A stretch of DNA of 64,000 nt from CAVQCX01 sp963711095. GTDB lineage: Bacteria > Pseudomonadota > Gammaproteobacteria > Chromatiales > Chromatiaceae. Positions within the stretch are counted from its first letter, which is position 1; every line of letters starts with the position of its first letter. The notes beneath the pieces are model-generated. The model saw only the letters and a list, made by a program, of their open reading frames with translations. It ran no database searches and had not been told where the DNA came from. A program made the translations under genes and the position numbers. Shown here piece by piece: positions 42,073 to 49,837 of this stretch. Location: the NCBI GenBank assembly GCA_963711095.1, contig CAVQCX010000018.1:310001-374000 (forward strand), given 5' to 3'.

Positions 42073-43026
42073 ATGAAGATCGACCGGGTCTATATCGCCT
42101 GCTACAGGGGCGGCGTGCATCTTACCCGTTGCTGCGTAGCCAGTATCCGGCGCTGGTATCCCCTGATCCCCATCAGCCTGATCAAGGATGAGCTCGACGG
42201 TCCCTACGGCACCGACGATATGCAGGAATACTGGGGCGTCGACGTGCTGGCAACGCGGCACTCGCGTTTCGGCAGGGGAATGAGCAAATTCGAGGCGCTG
42301 ACGCAACCTCGGCACGAGCGGTGCCTAGTGCTTGACAACGACATCGTCTTTCTCGGCGAAGTCATCGATCGGCTCGAGCGCTTCGACGAAGACTTCATCG
42401 TCGCCTGTCATGCGGGTCCGCCCGAGGAAATTGAGCGCCACTTTTTCGTTCTCGATTTGCTCGGCCGATTGGACCCGAGCTTCCGCTATGGCGGCGGGGC
42501 ATTCAACACGGGTCAATTCGTTGCAACCACCGGGATGTTCGACCAAGCCGATCTGGCCCCGTTTCTGACCGACCGGGAGCCACGGACTGTACGGCGTCCC
42601 GATGTGTTCAAGGCCGCGGAACAAGGCTTGCTGAACTATCTTCTCCTGAAGCGCTGCCAAGCAGGCGGCATCTCCCTGCGTCACGATGAGTTCATGTGGT
42701 GGTCGGAGTGGCTGGAAGAAGGGCGGGTGACTCCAGGCGAGCTCGATGGGGGTTCGGCGGTTCCGGTCTTGCTGCACTGGGCGGGTCCCAAACCCCCCGC
42801 CATCGACGCGATGCGGCACGCCGCGATCCTGCGGTATTTCGAGCGGCTTTACTATTCGCGTATCCCCGGCGGCGGGCCGCCGCCACCTGCGACCCCCAGA
42901 CAGTCGGCCGAGCAGGCGCGTCGAGCCGAGAACCGGCGCCGGGCTGCCGTTCGGCTTTTTCGTGGCGGGGCCCGGGTGCCGGATAGGTCCGTCGAGGGCG
43001 GATCGTCGCCGCCCACCAAGTCCTGA
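42073..43026 (+). CDS. GT-A-fold glycosyltransferase-like protein
   Basis: A 317-residue protein from ATG 42073 (MKIDRVYIACYRGGVHLTRC). The nucleotide-sugar/metal motif is LVLDNDIVFLG (DxD) near residue 90, and AFNTGQFVATTG with the LLHWAGPKP C-terminal block resembles glycosyltransferases of the glycogenin-like/GT8-like shape. The last ~55 residues are rich in Pro, Arg and Gly and unlike a folded domain. No glycan genes are adjacent, and the gene stands between two repeat-rich gaps, so it is probably an accessory gene moved in with them. Confidence 0.7.
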   Translation: MKIDRVYIACYRGGVHLTRCCVASIRRWYPLIPISLIKDELDGPYGTDDMQEYWGVDVLATRHSRFGRGMSKFEALTQPRHERCLVLDNDIVFLGEVIDRLERFDEDFIVACHAGPPEEIERHFFVLDLLGRLDPSFRYGGGAFNTGQFVATTGMFDQADLAPFLTDREPRTVRRPDVFKAAEQGLLNYLLLKRCQAGGISLRHDEFMWWSEWLEEGRVTPGELDGGSAVPVLLHWAGPKPPAIDAMRHAAILRYFERLYYSRIPGGGPPPPATPRQSAEQARRAENRRRAAVRLFRGGARVPDRSVEGGSSPPTKS

Positions 43027-43324
43027 CGGGCGGCAACGGCCGCTACGCGGCGCTGCTCGCCTTGTCCCGACGATTCGCCGTCGGCGAGCGGATGACCGCT
43101 CCGGGTCGAGAGGAGTCCTGTAGAGAAGGCTTATATTAGAGATCGGGCTAGGTCCTTTCCCGGCCAAAAGGAGTCCTTCAACGGCCGCTTATATTCCTGG
43201 CTGCGGAAGCCCGGCCCCGGACAACTCCGGACATATTCGCCCGCCCCGAAATCGTGGTGCGTCCCCGATTATTCCGCTTGACTCCAAGACTCCGGCGATT
43301 GCGCTTGTGACAGGGGATGACCCC
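43027..43324. other. Repeat-rich intergenic region
   Basis: About 300 bases with the 43092-43138 and 43166-43195 copies of the dispersed repeat. No gene seen. Confidence 0.6.
43092..43195. repeat. Dispersed repeat, copies B and C in tandem
   Basis: Copy B (43092-43138, ATGACCGCTCCGGGTCGAGA onward) is a near match to 41767-41813. Copy C (43166-43195) repeats the AAAGGAGTCCTTCAACGGCC, GCTTATATT part. Between them CCTTTCCCGGCCAAAAGG is a short palindrome-like linker also seen in part after copy A (CTCCCCGGCCAAG). Confidence 0.65.
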
Positions 43325-43753
43325 CTACGCGAGAGGATTCTGCCATTTCAGGGTCGGAAATCGTGCGAAGTCGGCATCGGTTGAACAGAGCACGCAGCCA
43401 TGTTCGACAGCCAGCGCGGCCAAGTGGGCGTCCGTCACCAGATTCCCCCGTGCCTGGCCGTCGGTGAGCATCTGTTGAAAGACCACCCAGTGCCTCTGCG
43501 TGGGTTGAACGAGGCGGGTGCACGGTTGGTCCAGCCAGCTCTGCACTCGTGCCAAGGCTTGGGCGAGCGCGAGGGGTTGCTGGAAGACGCGGGGATTGGT
43601 GCCGATACGAATATACGCGGAAACCACGACCCAGCTCAGGCAGACAGGGCTTGATCCGGACAGCTGGGTGTCCCACCAGGATCGGGCTTGTCGATGGAGC
43701 GGGCGGAGGGAGTCTTCGGCGTAGAGCAGTATGTTCGCGTCGACCAGTATCAA
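43325..43753 (-). CDS. vapC: VapC-family PIN-domain ribonuclease toxin
   Basis: A 142-residue PIN-domain protein. The first acidic residue is Asp5 (MILVDANILLYAEDS), the later ones lie in NLVTDAHLAALAVEHG and CSTDADFARFP, giving the Mg-binding acidic cluster. VapC toxins cleave RNA such as initiator tRNA. The start ATG at 43753 overlaps the antitoxin stop by 4 bases, the standard coupled order antitoxin-toxin. Confidence 0.87.
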   Translation of the reverse strand: MILVDANILLYAEDSLRPLHRQARSWWDTQLSGSSPVCLSWVVVSAYIRIGTNPRVFQQPLALAQALARVQSWLDQPCTRLVQPTQRHWVVFQQMLTDGQARGNLVTDAHLAALAVEHGCVLCSTDADFARFPTLKWQNPLA

Positions 43754-43995
43754 CGGGCGTCTTCTCCCTCCACTTGGGCCAACAGGTCCTGGATATTGCT
43801 CAGATCAAGGCCAGGAAAGAGCCCCATGGGGTGGGGCTTGGTCACATAAGGGCGCTGATTGGCGGGCTTCTCGACCTGCTCCAACCCTGCCCGCAATGCC
43901 TCGTTGATGATCTTCTTGAACGGAGAGTGGAGTGTTGCAGAGAGGGCCCTCGCGCGCTCCAGCACGTCGTCGTCGATGTTCAACGTCGTTCGCAT
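43750..43995 (-). CDS. vapB: VapB-type antitoxin (ribbon-helix-helix)
   Basis: An 81-residue protein. The N-terminus MRTTLNIDDDVLERARALSA is a ribbon-helix-helix DNA-binding domain, and the C-terminal tail (PHPMGLFPGLDLSNIQDLLA) is the part that would wrap the PIN toxin. First gene of the pair, transcribed from the promoter at 44002-44029, which overlaps an inverted repeat suitable for autorepression. Confidence 0.85.
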   Translation of the reverse strand: MRTTLNIDDDVLERARALSATLHSPFKKIINEALRAGLEQVEKPANQRPYVTKPHPMGLFPGLDLSNIQDLLAQVEGEDAR

Positions 43996-44001
43996 GGAGG
44001 C

Positions 44002-44029
44002 ATCATAGCATCATCACCGATGATGTCAA
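44002..44029 (-). promoter_or_regulatory. vapBC promoter with operator between -35 and -10
   Basis: On the minus strand a -35 TTGACA (44024-44029) and a -10 TATGAT (44002-44007) are separated by 16 bases. The spacer carries an inverted repeat CATCAT (44009-44014), 5 bases, ATGATG (44020-44025), the layout expected for repression by the VapB dimer. The antitoxin ATG is ~7 bases downstream of the -10, so the transcript is leaderless or nearly so. Confidence 0.75.
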
Positions 44030-44154
44030 CGCATCTCCTTTGTCCCCAGCAGTTCTCAATGCAAATGCGAACGATTATCGACAGTGATGCGGGACATTTG
44101 CGGTGATGGGCCGTATTAAGACGGTGGGAAAGCCCCTGGGAGTTTCCAACGCCG

Positions 44155-44713
44155 ATGAGCTTCCCGTTTCGAGCAAAGGTGCGCCCGGATACCTTCAGCC
44201 TTCTGGTCGAGCAGCTGCGCTCGGTTGTGGAGCGCTTTGTGGATGTGCGCACGGGCGGCCAATACGGTGTATTCCATGGCCGATGCTGCCCTAGGGGCGT
44301 TCTCGGTGTTCTTCACGCAAAGCCCATCGTTCCTGGATTTTCAGCGCACGCTACAGCTCGCGAAGGGGTGCAACAACGCCCTGACGCTGTTCGGGATTAC
44401 CCAGATTCCGAGCGACAACCAGGTGCGCAATCTGCTCGATCCGGTCCCGCCCAGCGCGGTGTTTCCGGTGTTTTCGGCGGTGCTGGAGGCTTTGCAGCGC
44501 GAGGGGCATCTGCAGGCCTATCGCTCGATCAACGGGGATCTGCTGGTGGCCATGGACGGCACGCAATACTTCACTTCGAGCCAAATCCACTGCCCGCAGT
44601 GCAGCGTAACCCAGCATGCCAACGGCACCGTCACCTATTCCCATCACGTGCTCACGCCCGTCATCGTGGCGCCAGGCAATGCGCGGGTCACCAACGGGGT
44701 CGAACCAAGCTAA
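44155..44713 (+). pseudogene. DDE transposase remnant (ISNCY-like), frameshifted and truncated
   Basis: A first frame from 44155 reads MSFPFRAKVRPDTFSLLVEQ, LRSVVERFVDVRTGG; near 44265 it must shift to ALGAFSVFFTQSPSFLDFQR, LQLAKGCNNALTLFGITQIP, SDNQVRNLLDP and NGDLLVAMDGTQYFTSSQIH with CPQCSVTQHANG (a catalytic-Asp-like AMDGT motif). It is cut near 44696 by the left end of the RAYT deletion derivative. So this transposase was hit by a second element and also frameshifted. Family assignment is by pattern only. Confidence 0.75.
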
Positions 44714-45073
44714 CATATTGAATAAACGATAAAAAAGCCTTGACAATCGGCCAGGAAACAGGCTTAGAAGGGCCATTTTGGCGCCGAAAACGTATGGTTA
44801 GGGAGAGAAGGATCGCACTATCGCGGCGGCCAAAATGGACTGAGAGTGTTGCGGTCGGAAGCGAAGCGTTCGTCAGTGGCGTTCTGGAGTCCCTGAAATC
44901 CCAAGGGACGAGTCGCCAGGTGAAGGACGCTGGTGACCACTGCGAGCTGCGGGAGCCTGCAGTCGCTTACAATGCTCATTATGGGCCAGAAATGGACTGT
45001 TTAAGGCCAAAAAACACGTATTTCTGGGCCAAGAACGACGGTAAATCAGAAGGTTAGCTTGGTCCGACCCCGG
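44696..45073 (+). mobile_element. RAYT deletion derivative, ~378 bp, with inverted ends
   Basis: Left end GGGGTCGAACCAAGCTAAC (44696-44714) and right end GTTAGCTTGGTCCGACCCC (45055-45073) are inverted repeats with one mismatch. Inside, 44840-45057 codes the RAYT C-terminus SRRPKWTESVAVGSEAFVSG through LREPAVAYNAHYGPEMDCLR; the catalytic Y1 domain is missing. It is therefore a non-autonomous element that kept the ends and a coding piece. The left end interrupts the transposase remnant before it. Confidence 0.78.
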
Positions 45074-45307
45074 TAGGCTGGTCCATGGTAGATCAGGGTC
45101 AGAACCGGACCCGGGAAATCCGGCCGTCCGGGATCGCAGGGGGGCTTGTGGAATCGTGGTGTCATGGTCTGATGGCCTTTTGCTACGCAGCCGGAAACGG
45201 CGGATACTTCGGAAGTCATTGACCTAAAACATCATGCGCCACATTTCTATCCCGACCGTCTTAATCACTCGCGCCCAACGATCTTGGTATCTCAATCGAG
45301 GTTTAAT

Positions 45308-46216
45308 TTGAAAACGCGACGTATCTTCGTAAGCCTTCCAGCCGATCAGTGGCTGACTGACCAGGAAAACGAAACTAAGTGGACAATTGTGACCCAAGTA
45401 GAGAGCCTCGGATATACGACTGAGATCTTCTTCGATCCGCGAGGAACCAGTTCCGTCTCGGCTTCAAAGGCATGGAGCGCAATCGACTGCGAAGACGTAA
45501 TGCGCCGATGCGATGGATGCCTACTTCTCGGCTTCGCTCGATGGCGTCTCAATCAAGGCTCTCAGCCATTCTGGCTGCCGACCGACTTCAATCACTACGA
45601 GGGAGCCGTGGCATACACGCTTGGTCTCCCGTTGCTCGTATTTGTACAAGAAGGGGTGCAACGTCGCGTCGTCTTTGACCCATCCTACAAGGGGTATGTG
45701 GGAGTTATTCCAAACGAGCCGCGGGGAGCATGGATTGATACGAATGGTTTCAGGGTGCCATTCAAGTACTGGAGAGAGCAAATCGAGTCGCGGCGAGACA
45801 TATTTCTCGGATACTGCAGCGCAGCATCTAGCGTGGCAGCTCAGATTAAGGCTTACCTTACGAACAGCCTCGCTCTATCGGTGCTTGACTGGCAAACGGA
45901 CTTTAGCCCGGCCACGACGATCTTGCAGCAGATTGAAGAGGCATCAAGAAGATGTGGCGCAGGAATCTTCCTCTTCACAAAGGACGACGTCCTTGCAGGG
46001 AAGGGCGGAAAGGCCCGTGCCGCACCGAGGGACAACGTAGTATTTGAGGCAGGCTTCTTCAGTGCAGCCAAAAGCAAAAGCCGGGTACTCATTGTTCTTG
46101 AGCGCGACGCCAAGATGCCAGCTGATCTTGGAGGAGACATCTATGCGTCACTTGAAGGCAAAGAAAATATCACCTCAATCGAAGAAACTCTTAACAAGTT
46201 CACAAGTGTACTTTGA
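45308..46216 (+). CDS. TIR-like (CAP12-type) predicted NAD-hydrolase/defence protein
   Basis: About 302 residues with two domains. Residues 1-150 (RRIFVSLPADQWLTDQENE, EDVMRRCDGCLLLGFARW) resemble a nucleoside-2-deoxyribosyltransferase/TIR-related N-terminal fold. Residues 155-302 match CAP12-type TIR-like domains (PF10137): DIFLGYCSAASSVAAQIKAY, LDWQTDFSPATTILQQIEEA, GAGIFLFTKDDV and PRDNVVFEAGFFSAAKSKSR. Such domains sense nucleotide signals or degrade NAD in phage defence. I prefer TTG 45308 (GAGG upstream) to TTG 45284. GC content is well below the chromosome, and an integron attC site follows the stop by 4 bases. Confidence 0.78.
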   Translation: MKTRRIFVSLPADQWLTDQENETKWTIVTQVESLGYTTEIFFDPRGTSSVSASKAWSAIDCEDVMRRCDGCLLLGFARWRLNQGSQPFWLPTDFNHYEGAVAYTLGLPLLVFVQEGVQRRVVFDPSYKGYVGVIPNEPRGAWIDTNGFRVPFKYWREQIESRRDIFLGYCSAASSVAAQIKAYLTNSLALSVLDWQTDFSPATTILQQIEEASRRCGAGIFLFTKDDVLAGKGGKARAAPRDNVVFEAGFFSAAKSKSRVLIVLERDAKMPADLGGDIYASLEGKENITSIEETLNKFTSVL

Positions 46217-46220
46217 ATAC

Positions 46221-46292
46221 GCCTAACCCCTCCATCAAGCAGACATCCCAAAAGCTGCGCTTTTGGGATGCTGCTCATGTCGAACGTTAGAC
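46221..46292 (+). repeat. Integron attC recombination site (59-be), 72 bp
   Basis: The R'' box is GCCTAAC (46221-46227, RYYYAAC consensus) and the R' box is GTTAGAC (46286-46292, GTTRRRY). The arms CATCCCAAAAGC (46243-46254) and GCTTTTGGGATG (46259-46270) are perfectly complementary around a short loop, with partly paired outer bases (CCTCCATCAAGC / GCTGCTCATGTCGAAC). This is the structure recognised by integron integrases in single-stranded form. No intI gene or attI is in the window. Confidence 0.85.
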
Positions 46293-46348
46293 CCATTGAG
46301 AGCTCAGTTGCTCGCATGCACGTGCGCACTGGATAGGAAGCTGAAGGA

Positions 46349-46468
46349 ATGCAATTCATCACCCACGGCCCTGATATTCCGGATGCGCTTTTGCAGGCGC
46401 ACGAGGAAGCGCGTGTGGTGTTTTTCTGCGGTGCGGGTATCTCGTACCCTGCCGGCCTGCCGGGGACT
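46349..46468 (+). pseudogene. SIR2-family protein, N-terminal fragment
   Basis: ATG 46349 (RBS GAAGGA at 46341-46346) starts MQFITHGPDIPDALLQAHEE, then ARVVFFCGAGISYPAGLPG, the first strand and NAD-binding GAGIS motif of SIR2-like proteins of the kind used in phage defence. Homology stops at about residue 38 (GLPG), where sequence of a truncated IS21 istA gene begins. Only ~40 of several hundred residues remain, so it is inactive. It lies directly behind the attC of the TIR gene, where the next integron cassette would start. Confidence 0.72.
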
Positions 46469-46479
46469 ACGCGCCTTCG

Positions 46480-47652
46480 CTTCGCTCTCCATAGCGCGCA
46501 GCGGTGGACTGGGGGCATTTCGGCAAGATCACCATCGGCAGGGCCGAGCACGCCCTGATGGCGTTTGTCATGGTGCTGAGCTTCTCGCGCATGATCTTTC
46601 TACGCTTCTTCCTCGATGCGCGCATGGCCAGCTTCCTGCGCGCTCATGAGGCGGCCTTCTGCGCCTGGGGCGGGGTGCCCCGGGTGTTGCTCTACGACAA
46701 CCTCAAGAGCGCGGTGCTCGAGCGCCAGGCCGAGGCGATCCGCTTCCATCCGACACTGCTGGAGCTGGCCGCTCACTATCGCTTCGAGCCACGCCCGGTC
46801 GCGGTGGCACGGGGCAATGAGAAAGGGCGTGTGGAGCGGGCCATTCGCTATGTCCGAGACAGCTTCTTCGCCGCCCGTCAATGGCGCGATCTCGACGATC
46901 TCAACGCCCAAGCCACGGCCTGGTGCCAGGGCCAGGCCGCCGACAGGGCCTGCCCGGAGGATCGCTCGATGTCGGTGCGCGAGGCCTTCGAGCAGGAGCA
47001 GCCCCAGCTCATTGCCTTGCCCGATAACCCATTTCCCACCGATGAGCACGAGGTGGTGCGGGTCGGCAAAACGCCCTATGTGCGCTTTGACTGCAACGAC
47101 TACAGCATCCCCTACACCCATGTGCGCCGTACCCTCAGTGTGCTGGCCAGTCCCACCGAGGTGCGCATCCTCGACGCCGGCGAGGTCCTCGCCTCGCATC
47201 CGCGCAGCTACGACAAGGGCCAGCAGATCGAGGACGAGGCCCATATCGCCGCGCTAACGGCGCGCAAACACCAGGCTCGCCAGCATCGCGGTGTCGACCG
47301 TCTCGCCCAGGCCGCGCCCAGCAGCCGCACCCTGCTGGCCCGGGCCGCCGAGCGCGGCGATAACCTCGGCTCGATCACCGCCACGCTGCTGCGCCTGCTC
47401 GAGCGCTACGGCGCCGCCGATCTGCAGGCGGGCATCGACGAGGCTCTCGACCGGGGTGTGCCCCATCCCAACGCGGTGCGTCTGGCCCTGGAGCGGTTGC
47501 GCGAGCAACGCCACCAGCCCCCACCCTTGGCGATCGCCCTGCCGGCGGACAAGCGGGTGCGCGATCTGGTGGTCTTGCCCCACAGGCTCGACGACTACGA
47601 CCAACTGCAAAGCCACCCGCAGACCGATGATGAGTCAGCTGCCGATGAATGA
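46480..47652 (+). pseudogene. istA: IS21 family transposase IstA, 5'-truncated
   Basis: From VDWGHFGKI (46504) the frame carries the integrase core: RMIFLRFFLDARMASFLRAH, GGVPRVLLYDNLKSAVLERQ and NEKGRVERAIRYVRDSFF, the conserved DDE residues of IstA, and goes to 47652 (ending DDESAADE). About 383 residues remain; the usual ~500 include an N-terminal helix-turn-helix that is absent here. The left end of the IS is therefore missing and merged with the SIR2 fragment. Inactive in transposition alone, though most of the catalytic domain is intact. Confidence 0.85.
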
Positions 47653-48415
47653 TCCGCTCATGGCAAGGGCCAAGGCGCTCAAGCTCTACGGCATGCTCGC
47701 CCATTGGGATGAGATCGGCGAGACCGGTTGGATCGAGCCGCTGATCCAGTGGGAGGAGCAAGAACGGGCGCATCGCTCGCTCGAGCGTCGCCTCGCCAAC
47801 GCCCACCTCGGGCGCTTCCGCCCCCTGGCCGATTTCGACTGGCATTGGCCCAAGCGCTGTGAGCGCGAGGCCATCGAAGAGCTGATGGGCCTGGCCTTCC
47901 TCCAGGAAGCGGCCAACGCCGTTCTGGTCGGGCCCAACGGGGTGGGCAAATCCACGATTGCCCGCAACATCGCCCACCAGGCGGTGCTGGCCGGGCACAC
48001 GGTGCTGTGCACCAGCGCCGCACAGATGCTCGGCGAGCTGGCCAGCGCCGATGGCGACAACGCCCTACAGCGTCGCCTCGCGATCTATGCCCGCCCCCGG
48101 CTGTTGCTGATCGATGAGATCGGCTATCTGTCCTACTCCAACCGCCATGCCGATCTGCTCTTTGAGATCGTCTCGCGCCGCTACCAGGAAAAATCCACCC
48201 TGGTGACCACCAACCGGCCCTTTGCCGAGTGGGGCGAGGTCTTTCCCAACGCCGCCTGCGTCGTCTCCCTGGTCGATCGCCTGGTCCACAACGCCGAGAT
48301 CATCCCCATCGAGGGCGAGTCCTACCGGCTCAAGGAGGCCAAGGAGCGTAGCGAGGCGCGGCGCAAACAACGCACAGCGCGCAACACCAAGCCCCGTAGC
48401 GATCGCCAACCCTGA
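47627..48415 (+). CDS. istB: IS21 family helper ATPase IstB
   Basis: About 262 residues from the ATGATG at 47627, overlapping the istA end as in all IS21 elements. Walker A is VLVGPNGVGKST (near residue 103), Walker B is LLLIDEIGYLSY, and the family blocks STLVTTNRPFAEWGEVFPNA and GESYRLKEAKER are present. IstB is an AAA+ protein that directs the transposase to the target. Intact, although its partner lacks the N-terminus. Confidence 0.92.
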   Translation: MMSQLPMNDPLMARAKALKLYGMLAHWDEIGETGWIEPLIQWEEQERAHRSLERRLANAHLGRFRPLADFDWHWPKRCEREAIEELMGLAFLQEAANAVLVGPNGVGKSTIARNIAHQAVLAGHTVLCTSAAQMLGELASADGDNALQRRLAIYARPRLLLIDEIGYLSYSNRHADLLFEIVSRRYQEKSTLVTTNRPFAEWGEVFPNAACVVSLVDRLVHNAEIIPIEGESYRLKEAKERSEARRKQRTARNTKPRSDRQP

Positions 48416-48430
48416 ACCACGGAGGTCCTG

Positions 48431-48631
48431 ATGTACCCCGTTCCCATCATCCCCGAGGACGGGTCCCCTGAGCAGGCCCGAGCCGTCTACGCGTTCCTCG
48501 ATGAGCTGCGTGAGCGTGTCTGGAACCGCTACCAACAGCCCATCATCGAGCAGCTCCTAGCCCACAGTGACCCACAAGACCACGAGGCGCAGCTAGCGCT
48601 CTTTTCCTTCAACGACGACCTGCCTTTCTGA
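48431..48631 (+). CDS. Small hypothetical protein downstream of istB
   Basis: A 66-residue acidic protein (MYPVPIIPEDGSPEQARAVY, LDELRERVWNRYQQPIIEQL) starting 15 bases after istB with a GGAGG (48421-48425) ribosome-binding site. I have seen similar short proteins of unknown function near IS elements. The helical VYAFLDELRERVWNRYQ suggests a small structural or regulatory protein. It probably moves with the IS21 element. Confidence 0.65.
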   Translation: MYPVPIIPEDGSPEQARAVYAFLDELRERVWNRYQQPIIEQLLAHSDPQDHEAQLALFSFNDDLPF

Positions 48632-48814
48632 AACGGGTGCGCTAGGCGATGACGCCTGCCGCACCCTTGCCTTCGAGTCGCTCGTTTTGTTCGCCATCTA
48701 TGCGCGGGTTCGCTCAGCCGCCAACACCTTCCTGCCCCGGTCTGGATCCCGGTTGGAAAGCAGTCGACTCGTGGCTACGATAGAGCCGATGCGGCTCCAT
48801 TTAGGTAACTGCCG

Positions 48815-49096
48815 GTGGACATCTCCGTCCGCGAATTGAAAAACCGCCTCTCGGAATTCTTGCGCCGCGTGCAGTCGGGCGAAGAGGTCCATGTGACTCT
48901 GCGCGGGCGACGCATTGCGCGGTTGTTACCGGAAACGGCAAGTGCGGCGGGGGCAAAGGCCGAGGCGCTCGCGCGCTTGGACGCCATGCCCTGGATGCGT
49001 CGGCCGAAGCGCGAGGGCAGGCCCACCGGCGGGACCGAGCCACTGACTGGGACAGCGATAAGCTCCGGGGAACTGGCTCGGTGGCTAAGGGACTGA
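48815..49096 (+). CDS. Phd/YefM-type antitoxin
   Basis: A 93-residue protein starting GTG 48815 (MDISVRELKNRLSEFLRRVQ, SGEEVHVTLRGRRIARLLPE), which is the Phd/YefM DNA-binding N-terminus. The tail ends GELARWLRD, a helix likely to bind the PIN toxin that follows. The stop overlaps the toxin start by 16 bases. Confidence 0.85.
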   Translation: MDISVRELKNRLSEFLRRVQSGEEVHVTLRGRRIARLLPETASAAGAKAEALARLDAMPWMRRPKREGRPTGGTEPLTGTAISSGELARWLRD

Positions 49097-49527
49097 TCGT
49101 TTACCTGGATACCTCGGCCTTCCTCAAGCTCTACGTTGCCGAGCCAGAATCCGAGGCTGTCCGCGAGTTGCTCTCCCGCTCCACCATCGCGTGCACCCAC
49201 CTCATCACGTATGTCGAAATGCGAGCGGCCGTTGCGAAGGGCGTCGGCATGCACCGACTTCTTCCCGAGCGCCTTCGCGCTCTGATTGTGGATTTCGAGG
49301 CCGACGGGGAGACGCTAAGCGTCATCGATCCCGACGAGGCAATGGCTCGGCGCGCGGGTGATCTGAGCGAGCAATTTGACCTCCGAGGCTATGACAGCGT
49401 GCACTTGGCCGGGGCTGAAGCCGTCTACAATGCGTCCCGCGGGCTGCACTTTGAAATGGCGGTCTACGACAGCCAACTATCGGCCGCGGCCGCCGCCCTA
49501 GGCGTACCGGTGTTCGGCAGTCATTGA
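49081..49527 (+). CDS. PIN-domain toxin (VapC-like) paired with Phd-type antitoxin
   Basis: A 148-residue PIN-domain protein from GTG 49081: first acidic residue in YLDTSAFLKLYVAE, further acids in HLITYVEMRAAVAKG and DLRGYDSVHLAGAEA, and a final LHFEMAVYDSQLSAAAAALG. The overlap with the antitoxin (49081-49096) couples translation. The combination of a PIN toxin with a Phd-type antitoxin is common. It is the second toxin-antitoxin pair in 6 kb. Confidence 0.85.
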   Translation: MAKGLIVYLDTSAFLKLYVAEPESEAVRELLSRSTIACTHLITYVEMRAAVAKGVGMHRLLPERLRALIVDFEADGETLSVIDPDEAMARRAGDLSEQFDLRGYDSVHLAGAEAVYNASRGLHFEMAVYDSQLSAAAAALGVPVFGSH

Positions 49528-49837
49528 CGCGCCGCTTCAAAGGTTCTGCGCGTCCAGGTTCATTTCCGGCCCCCACAGCCCGGGTTTAAAACGGCTTTAA
49601 AGAGTAGACCAGAGGGCAGGGACTTGACTGCTCTCCCTCATCAAGACTCCAGATCCCTGTCCAGGGGTTGGGGTCCACGTCAATTTCTTCGGACGGCCTT
49701 GCCCTCTCCTCGCCGTTAGAGATGGCATTGCCACGCCTGAACACCACAGAACAACGATGCTTCATTGCAAGATCTGACCCCCCGCTATGTTGATTGCAAG
49801 ATCTGACCCGCGCTATGACCCCGCGCTACGTCGGCGG
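49528..49837. other. 310-bp intergenic region with direct repeats
   Basis: No gene seen. It contains two copies of ATTGCAAGATCTGACCC (about 49765-49781 and 49793-49809), each followed by CGCTATG, similar in style to ends of RAYT-type or REP-like elements. This is the right border of the accessory zone. Confidence 0.65.
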
